A stretch of DNA of 10,797 nucleotides. Origin: Pseudomonadota bacterium. GTDB lineage: Bacteria; Pseudomonadota; Gammaproteobacteria; Steroidobacterales; Steroidobacteraceae. The notes beneath the pieces are model-generated. The model saw only the letters and a program-made list of their open reading frames with translations, made no database searches and had not been told where the DNA came from. Position 1 is the first letter of the stretch, and every line of letters begins with the position of its first letter. The stretch covers positions 1 to 10,797 of the forward strand of contig QGUO01000085.1 of assembly GCA_003242495.1 (NCBI GenBank). The letters run 5' to 3'. Below, piece after piece: positions 5,817-10,797 of this stretch. A program made the position numbers and the translations under genes.

Positions 5817-6613
5817 ACGCGTCCACTACGCCGAACGCTTCCACGACCCCGGTGGAACGTGCCGCCCGGGAACACCGAGCGGTCCAGCAGGAAACCGCCA
5901 AGGTCGATCCGCGCGGCATCGAGCGTGAGAACGAGGCCCTGCGCGACGACATGGGCCGTACGCTCGAGGCGCTCGAGCGCAGGTTCTCGCCGGGTCAGTT
6001 GCTCGATCGCATGCTGGGCCTGGTCAAGGAGCATGGCGGCGAGACCGCGAGCAATCTCGGTGAGTCGGTGAAGCGCAACCCCATGCCCGCGTTGCTGAGC
6101 GCGGTGGGCATCGCCTGGATGATGACCTCCCTGGGCCGCAGCGGACCGGGCCCCCACACCGGCGAGGTGCGCTCGCGGCTGGGCGAGAAGTGGCGCGAGA
6201 TGCGAGGCCGGGCGGGGGCACATGCCTCCGACACCCAGGGGCGCGTCAGCGAACATGTTTCCGCAGCCGGCGCTCGGATGCATGGCGCGACCGATGCGCT
6301 CAAGGGCCGGGCGCGTGGCACGGCACACGCAGCGGCGGCCCGCGGGCGGGACGCGCGTGCATCGTTCGATACCATGCTCCACGAGCAGCCGCTGACCTTG
6401 GGCGCCATCGGCCTGGCGTTGGGTGCGGTGCTGGGCAGCATGCTGCCGGCCACCCGGCAGGAGGACGAGGCGTTCGGCGAGACCCGTGACCGGGCTCTGG
6501 AGCGCCTGCGGGCCGAGGGCGAGCAGCACATCGAGCACGCCCGGGAGACCACGGAGCGAACCGCGGACGAGGTGCGCGCCGGGGCGGAGCGCGAGCAGCC
6601 CACCACACATTGA
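5813..6613 (+). CDS. DUF3618 domain-containing membrane protein
   Basis: This is a 266-residue protein. Residues 36-75 hold the DUF3618 signature: IERENEALRDDMGRTLEALERR, then FSPGQLLDRMLG. A short hydrophobic stretch follows at 90-107 (NPMPALLSAVGIAWMMTS). Residues 115-185 are a long Ala/Arg/Gly-rich amphipathic region. Then comes a second hydrophobic, glycine-zipper-like segment, HEQPLTLGAIGLALGAVLG (190-208). The charged C-terminus (220-266) includes HIEHARE (239-245), close to the HMERARE unit of the first gene in the cassette. AGGAG (5802-5806) lies 6 nt before the start, and the ATG overlaps the previous stop. It probably acts at the inner membrane with its two neighbours. No enzymatic motif is visible. 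It is the last gene of the cassette and converges with zapE. Confidence 0.85.
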   Translation: MNASTTPNASTTPVERAAREHRAVQQETAKVDPRGIERENEALRDDMGRTLEALERRFSPGQLLDRMLGLVKEHGGETASNLGESVKRNPMPALLSAVGIAWMMTSLGRSGPGPHTGEVRSRLGEKWREMRGRAGAHASDTQGRVSEHVSAAGARMHGATDALKGRARGTAHAAAARGRDARASFDTMLHEQPLTLGAIGLALGAVLGSMLPATRQEDEAFGETRDRALERLRAEGEQHIEHARETTERTADEVRAGAEREQPTTH

Positions 6614-6654
6614 ATCGGCCGCCCACGACGCATGGAGACGCATTGAATAGAGGG

Positions 6655-6678
6655 CGACCCGGCTTGCTGACTGGGTCG
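6655..6678. terminator. Possible weak stem-loop between convergent genes
   Basis: CGACCC (6655-6660) and GGGTCG (6673-6678) pair as a 6-bp stem with a 12-nt loop in the 139-bp gap between the convergent DUF3618 gene and zapE. There is no T-run on either side, so intrinsic termination is doubtful. Nothing better was found in the gap. Confidence 0.22.
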
Positions 6679-6752
6679 GGCGCACCTTCCGGATGGAGGA
6701 GGTCCATAGACCGCCACCTCTGCCGGCGCGTCCGCGCCCACCACGTCGGCCT

Positions 6753-7874
6753 TCAGGGTCGGTGCGCGCGGGCGAGATAGGCGTGGGATTGCATCTCTGT
6801 GAGACGGCTGCGGGTACGCTCGAACTCGAAGACCAGCCGGGTGCCTGCGTAAAGCCCGGCGACCGGCGCGTATGCCGAGGCGATGAGCTTCACTCCACGA
6901 TCGTAGAATTCGTCGACCAGCGCAATGAAGCGCCGCGCGGGATTCTCGTGTTGCTCAGTCAAGAGCGGAATGTCGCTCAGTAACACCGTGTGATAACAGC
7001 GCGCGAGCTCGATGTAATCTTCCTGGCTGCGCGGGCCCGCGCACAAGGTCGCGAAATCGAACCAGGCGATGCCGGTGTCTTCGCGCAGTGCCCGCAGGGT
7101 GCGGTGATTGATGGTGAGGGTCACATTCTGCTTGCCGGGGGTGCCGGCGAGCTCGGTGAACAGGCGCTCGAGTCGCGCGTTCGTATCAGGCTTGGCCGCA
7201 TCGAACCAGGTCGGCGCGCGTTCGAGCCTGCGCAAGCGGTAGTCGGCGCCGTCCTCGATGTGCACCACCTCGGTGTGGGTCTCGAGCAGATGGATGGCGG
7301 GCAGGAAGCGCGCGCGCTGCAGCCCGTCCTTGTACAGCTGCGCTGGGGGGATGTTGGAGGTGGCGACCAGCGTCACGCCGCGGGCGAACAGGCCGCGCAG
7401 CAAGTTGCCGAGCAGCATGGCATCCGCGATGTCGTTCACGAAGAACTCATCGAAGCACAGCACGCGGGTCTGACGCGCAATGCGCTCGGCAACCGCCTCG
7501 AGCGGGTCGGCGCGCTCACGGTGCAACTTGAGCTGCTCGTGCACGAACTGCATGAACCGATGGAAGTGACTGCGTTGCTTTTCTTGCAGGGGCAGGCTGT
7601 GGAAGAACAGGTCCATGAGCCAGGTCTTGCCGCGGCCCACGCCGCCCCAGAGATACAGGCCGCGCACCGGCGCGTGCCGGCGGCGCTGGCCGAGCAGCCG
7701 GCTGACGAGGCCGCCGGTGCGCGGCCTCGCGGCGAGCAGACGCTCGCGCAGATCGTCGAGCAGCGCGACGATGCGCGCCTGGGCGGGATCGTGCTCGTAC
7801 CCGAGGCGGGCGCATTCCTGCTCGTAACGGGCGCGCACGGTACCGGGTGTTTCGTTCACGGTCGGGTGAGTCAC
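6753..7874 (-). CDS. zapE: Cell division ATPase ZapE (AFG1-like)
   Basis: This is a 373-residue protein, close to the E. coli length of about 375, with family identity along its whole length. PVRGLYLWGGVGRGKTWLMDLFF (residues 69-91) contains the Walker A motif GGVGRGKT (77-84). VLCFDEFFVNDI (138-149) is Walker B, and LVATSNIPP (169-177) carries the sensor-1 Asn174. GLQRARFLPAI (184-194) supplies likely arginine fingers. ARRFIALVDEFYDRGVKLI is near the C-terminus. ZapE is a cytosolic ATPase that associates with FtsZ rings under stress or low oxygen. The AFG1 family is also linked to mitochondrial protein quality control. The start is GTG at 7874, with a second GTG at 7859 possible. The Shine-Dalgarno is weak for either. 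It lies 37 bp after the ETF-QO stop on the same strand, so it is likely co-transcribed. Confidence 0.95.
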   Translation of the reverse strand: MTHPTVNETPGTVRARYEQECARLGYEHDPAQARIVALLDDLRERLLAARPRTGGLVSRLLGQRRRHAPVRGLYLWGGVGRGKTWLMDLFFHSLPLQEKQRSHFHRFMQFVHEQLKLHRERADPLEAVAERIARQTRVLCFDEFFVNDIADAMLLGNLLRGLFARGVTLVATSNIPPAQLYKDGLQRARFLPAIHLLETHTEVVHIEDGADYRLRRLERAPTWFDAAKPDTNARLERLFTELAGTPGKQNVTLTINHRTLRALREDTGIAWFDFATLCAGPRSQEDYIELARCYHTVLLSDIPLLTEQHENPARRFIALVDEFYDRGVKLIASAYAPVAGLYAGTRLVFEFERTRSRLTEMQSHAYLARAHRP

Positions 7875-7911
7875 GGCGCCGGACGTCCCGCGCGCAGTCG
7901 CCGGCGCGGCT

Positions 7912-9525
7912 TCACAGGTTCTGGTAGTTCGGTCCCGAGCCGCCTTCGGGGGGCGTCCAGGTGATGATCTCGTATGGATCCTTGATGTCGCAGGCCTTGC
8001 AATGCACGCAGTTGGCGGCGTTGATCTGCAGACGGCGCCCGCCGGCCCCGTCGTCGACCATCTCGTAGACGCCCGCGGGACAAAAGTTCTCGCAGGGGTT
8101 GCCGTATTCCTGAGTGCAGCGCTCCACGCAGATCGAGGTGTCGTGCACCTTGAGGTGCACGGGCTGGGACTCGTCGTGAACGTTGCCGGCGAAGAACACC
8201 GATGCCGCGCGATCGCGCGGCGGCAGGGTGCGCGTCGTCCAGCCGCGGTCCGGGGAGGCATACTCGTCGAGACGCGCGAGCGCGGACCAGTCCGCGGTGT
8301 TCTCGAGCGTCCAGGGCGTGCGGCCCTTGAGCAGGGCTTCCAGGCCCGCGTTGAGCATGCCCAGGTACAGACCGCGCTTGAAGCCGGGCTTGAAGTTGCG
8401 CACCTGGTGCAGCTCGCGATGGCCCACGGACGCGCGCCAGCGGGCGTCGTAGCCCGTGCTCGTGCCGGTCTCCGCAAGATGCTCGGCGGCGAGGGCGCCG
8501 GAGCGGATGGCCTGGTGGATGCCCTTGATCTTGAACACGTTGAGCGTCCCGCCCGCGTCGCCGATCAACAGCGCGCCCGGCATCTCGAGCTTGGGCAGGG
8601 ACTGGTAGCCTCCGGCCGCAATGGCGCGCGCCCCGGCCGCCAGAATCTCGCCGCCTTCGAGCAGTGGCTTGACCTCGGGATGATGCTTGAACTGCTGGAA
8701 GGCCTCGAAGGGCTTCAGGCGCGGATCGCGATAATTGAGCCCCACGACATAGCCGACGTACACGCGATCGTCATCCAGGTGATACAGGAAGCTGCCGCCG
8801 TAGGTCTGGGCATCGAGCGGCCAGCCGAAGGTGTGCTCGATGCGCCCGGGCTGCACGCGGCCGGGCGGCAGCTGCCAGAGCTCCTTGTAGCCCAGGCCGA
8901 AAGTCTGCGGATCGGCGCCGGCGCCCAGCCCGAAGCGCTCGATGAGCTGCTTGGAGATCGAGCCGCGGCAGCCTTCGGCGAGCACCGTGGTCGGCGCGTG
9001 GATTTCCACACCGGGCGTGTAGTTCGGGCCGGGCGTGCCGTCGCGGGTGAGGCCCATGTCGCCGATGCGCACGCCCTTGACGGCACCGGCGGCATCGAAC
9101 AGCGCTTCGGCGGCGGCGAACCCCGCGAACACGTCCACCCCCAACGCCTCGGCCTGCTGCGCGAGCCAGGGGGTGAGCTGTCCGAGCGAGACGATGAAAT
9201 TGCCATGGTTGTACAGGGGGGTGAGTCTCACGGCCCACCCGGGCACGCGGATGGAGCCGGTGCGCGTCATCAGGCGCACCACGTCTTCGCCGGCCGGGAC
9301 CTTCATGCCCGGATACTCGGTGCGCCAGCTGGGCAACAGTGCATCGAGCGGGCCGGGCTCGAGGACGGCGCCCGACAGGGAATGAGCCCCCACGGACGAG
9401 GCCTTTTCGAGCACGCAGACATTGCGCTCGGGGGCGAGCTGTTTCAGGCGAATGGCGCACGCCAGGCCGGCCGGGCCGGCGCCGACGATCACCACGTCAT
9501 ATTCCATTACTTCACGTTCGGTCAT
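7912..9525 (-). CDS. Electron transfer flavoprotein-ubiquinone oxidoreductase (ETF-QO)
   Basis: This is a 537-residue protein, near the usual bacterial length (about 540-560). It oxidises reduced ETF and passes electrons to ubiquinone at the inner membrane, serving acyl-CoA and amino-acid dehydrogenases. The FAD-binding motif VVIVGAGPAGLACAIRLKQL is at residues 11-30. GCRGS (186-190) and LLIGDAGGTLNV (319-330) are the further flavin-contacting segments. The C-terminal 4Fe-4S module has ligand cysteines Cys482 (FCPAGVYE) and Cys506, Cys509 and Cys512 (CVHCKACDIKDP), all present. The family membrane-binding region lies around residues 380-405. I chose ATG 9525 (MTEREVMEYD). GTG 9531 and ATG 9507 are alternatives. 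It lies between an M16-family gene (57 bp upstream) and zapE (37 bp downstream) on the same strand. etfA and etfB are not in the window. Confidence 0.95.
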   Translation of the reverse strand: MTEREVMEYDVVIVGAGPAGLACAIRLKQLAPERNVCVLEKASSVGAHSLSGAVLEPGPLDALLPSWRTEYPGMKVPAGEDVVRLMTRTGSIRVPGWAVRLTPLYNHGNFIVSLGQLTPWLAQQAEALGVDVFAGFAAAEALFDAAGAVKGVRIGDMGLTRDGTPGPNYTPGVEIHAPTTVLAEGCRGSISKQLIERFGLGAGADPQTFGLGYKELWQLPPGRVQPGRIEHTFGWPLDAQTYGGSFLYHLDDDRVYVGYVVGLNYRDPRLKPFEAFQQFKHHPEVKPLLEGGEILAAGARAIAAGGYQSLPKLEMPGALLIGDAGGTLNVFKIKGIHQAIRSGALAAEHLAETGTSTGYDARWRASVGHRELHQVRNFKPGFKRGLYLGMLNAGLEALLKGRTPWTLENTADWSALARLDEYASPDRGWTTRTLPPRDRAASVFFAGNVHDESQPVHLKVHDTSICVERCTQEYGNPCENFCPAGVYEMVDDGAGGRRLQINAANCVHCKACDIKDPYEIITWTPPEGGSGPNYQNL

Positions 9526-9539
9526 GTTCACTCATGTTC
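9522..9539. repeat. Duplicated TCATGTTC at 10-bp spacing over the ETF-QO start
   Basis: TCATGTTC occurs at 9522-9529 and 9532-9539. On the coding strand this reads ATGAGTGAAC then ATGACCGAAC, identical at 8 of 10 bases. The second ATG is the chosen ETF-QO start. The first is out of frame and opens a seven-codon frame (MSEHDRT) ending at 9512, 4 nt before the alternative start ATG 9507. Confidence 0.5.
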
Positions 9540-9582
9540 GGTCGATGTTGCGGCTCCCGTGCCAGAAACCTGGAGCCTGCGC

Positions 9583-10797
9583 TCAGCGCAGCGGCGTGAG
9601 CTGCTCGACGCTGTCGAGCTGCGGGCGGACGGTCTCGAGATCGCCGACGATCACCACGGACATCCGTGCCGGATCGAGATGCCGGCGTGCCGCGTCGGTG
9701 ACCTGGGCGGGGGTTACGGCGTACATGCGCTCCAGGTACGTCGTCAGCCAGTCGTGTGGCAGCCCGTGCAGGTTCATGTATGCAAACTGGGAAATCAACC
9801 CGCCGCGGCTGGCGTTGGAGAGCACGAACACCCCGTTGCGATAGTTCTTCGCGGCCGTGAGCTCCTGCTCGGGCGGTTCCTCGGTACGCAGGCGCTCGAT
9901 CTCCTTGAAGATCTCCGTGAGCGCGGCGCCGGTGTGCGCGCTGGTCACATCGGCGTTCTCGCTCCAGGCCGTGACACCCACGCGCGGTGTGAGCAGGCTG
10001 CCGGGGGAGTACGCCCAGCCCTTGGTCTCGCGCAGGTTCATGGTGATGCGCGAGGTCAGCGAGCCGCCGAGCACGGTGTTGGCGACCGACAGCGGCATGA
10101 AATCCGGCTGGGTGGGATCGATGACGCGCAGTCCCACGCGCAGCGTCGATTGGGGGGCGCCGGCCCGCTCGATGAGCTCCAGGCGTGGCTCGCCGGGCGG
10201 CGGGGGCGGCATCACCAGCGGATCGGGTCCGCGTCGCCAGTGGCCGAGCGCCTCGCGCACGGCGGCTTCGACGGCCGCGCGGTCGAACTGGCCGGCGACA
10301 TACACGTGCGTGCGCGCCGCCCCGAAGTTCTCCTCGTAGAAACTGCGCACATCCTCGATGGTGTAGGCGCGCAGCTGCTCGGGGGTCGGGAAGGTGCGGC
10401 CGTACGGATGATCGGGATACAGCAGGGCGGCGAAGGCCGCGCCCGCCAGGGCCTGCGGCTGGGTGAGCGCCACGCTGAGGTTGCGCAGGTAATTCTGGCG
10501 AATGCGCTCGAGCTCGCTTTCCGGCAGGGTGGGGCGGGTCAGGATGTCCGCGAGCAGCTCGACGGCGTCGGGGCCGTATTCGCTGAGCACATCGAGCGCG
10601 AGCGTCGTCTCGTCCGAGCCGGCGCCGATGCTCACTTGTCCGCCCATGAGTGCGGCGCTCGTCGCGATCTGCTCGGCCGTGCGCGACTCAGTGCCTTCCT
10701 TGAGCAGATCCGCGGTGAGGCTGGGCAGCCAGACGCGCTCGCCCGCGTTCAGGCCGCCGGCGCGCACATTGATGACGAGGGTGACTTTGGGGACGGC
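9583..10797 (-). CDS. M16-family peptidase-like subunit, probably non-catalytic; 5' end beyond right edge
   Basis: 404 residues plus the stop are visible, and the gene enters from the right edge. Two M16 (LuxS/MPP-like) domains are present. The first begins AVPKVTLVINVRAGGLNAGERVWLPSLTADLLKEGT and includes LLYPDHPYGRTFPT and YTIEDVRSFYEENFG. The second includes SVANTVLGGSLTSRITMNLRETKGWAYSPGS with the Arg/Tyr pair (RETKGWAY) that contacts substrate in M16B proteins. Where active subunits carry the zinc motif HxxEH just after the first strand, this protein has LTADLLKE. Its visible part therefore lacks the catalytic centre. It is probably the partner of an active M16 subunit, or the C-terminal half of a fused protein. 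Such pairs usually act in the periplasm, but any signal peptide would be off the window. It is the first gene seen of a unit continuing with ETF-QO 57 bp downstream. Confidence 0.88.
   Translation of the reverse strand, partial: AVPKVTLVINVRAGGLNAGERVWLPSLTADLLKEGTESRTAEQIATSAALMGGQVSIGAGSDETTLALDVLSEYGPDAVELLADILTRPTLPESELERIRQNYLRNLSVALTQPQALAGAAFAALLYPDHPYGRTFPTPEQLRAYTIEDVRSFYEENFGAARTHVYVAGQFDRAAVEAAVREALGHWRRGPDPLVMPPPPPGEPRLELIERAGAPQSTLRVGLRVIDPTQPDFMPLSVANTVLGGSLTSRITMNLRETKGWAYSPGSLLTPRVGVTAWSENADVTSAHTGAALTEIFKEIERLRTEEPPEQELTAAKNYRNGVFVLSNASRGGLISQFAYMNLHGLPHDWLTTYLERMYAVTPAQVTDAARRHLDPARMSVVIVGDLETVRPQLDSVEQLTPLR

Noticed and set aside
6990..7964. Plus-strand open frame of 324 codons opposite zapE
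   Set aside because: It is antisense to a clearly identified ZapE. Its composition is typical of a shadow frame.
7875..8477. Upstream in-frame extension of zapE into the ETF-QO gene (to 574 codons)
   Set aside because: The extension overlaps the conserved ferredoxin-like end of ETF-QO in another frame and is Arg/Ser/Thr-rich. ZapE from 7874 already has the normal length.

Overview
The window is high-GC DNA, roughly two thirds G+C, with dense protein-coding genes. Its content points to a gammaproteobacterium. It carries a minor-pilin operon of the Pseudomonas/Xanthomonas kind, a ZapE closely resembling the E. coli protein, an electron-transfer flavoprotein:ubiquinone oxidoreductase (ETF-QO) and an M16 peptidase-family subunit. 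I would guess the Nevskiales/Steroidobacterales/Xanthomonadales neighbourhood, but the sequence does not fix the family. I see no rRNA, tRNA, CRISPR array, insertion sequence or phage module.

Layout. (1) Positions 1-2366, minus strand: four type IV pilus minor pilins in the order fimU-like, pilV, pilW, pilX. All junctions overlap by 1-4 nt, and pilX runs off the left edge. (2) Positions 2367-2943: a 577-bp divergent intergenic region without a convincing gene but rich in perfect dyads, including a 37-nt extended hairpin. (3) Positions 2944-4428, plus strand: a carotenoid-oxygenase-family non-heme iron enzyme with all four iron-ligand histidines and a Tyr/Lys pair reminiscent of lignostilbene dioxygenases. 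(4) Positions 4636-6613, plus strand: a tight three-gene cassette of small membrane-associated proteins. These are an 11-residue-repeat protein with an RRNPALFLAG membrane segment, a two-helix PF07332/YqjE-like protein and a DUF3618 protein. (5) Positions 6753 to the right edge, minus strand: zapE, ETF-QO and the 3' part of an M16-family gene, likely one transcription unit reading M16 to ETF-QO to zapE.

How the parts relate. The pilins would prime and extend type IV pili together with PilY1 and PilE, which are expected beyond the left edge. The oxygenase stands alone. The three-gene cassette resembles envelope/stress clusters (YqjD/YqjE-like; 'nutrient deprivation-induced' proteins) and has a candidate ECF-sigma promoter. 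ETF-QO passes electrons from acyl-CoA and amino-acid dehydrogenases to quinone.

The least ordinary parts are the 33-bp tandem repeat array (4747-4944), whose motif recurs in the third cassette gene, the hairpin-rich intergenic region, and the M16 subunit with no visible zinc-binding motif. Nothing here is clearly a wholly new system. The three-gene cassette is the best candidate for uncharacterised biology.
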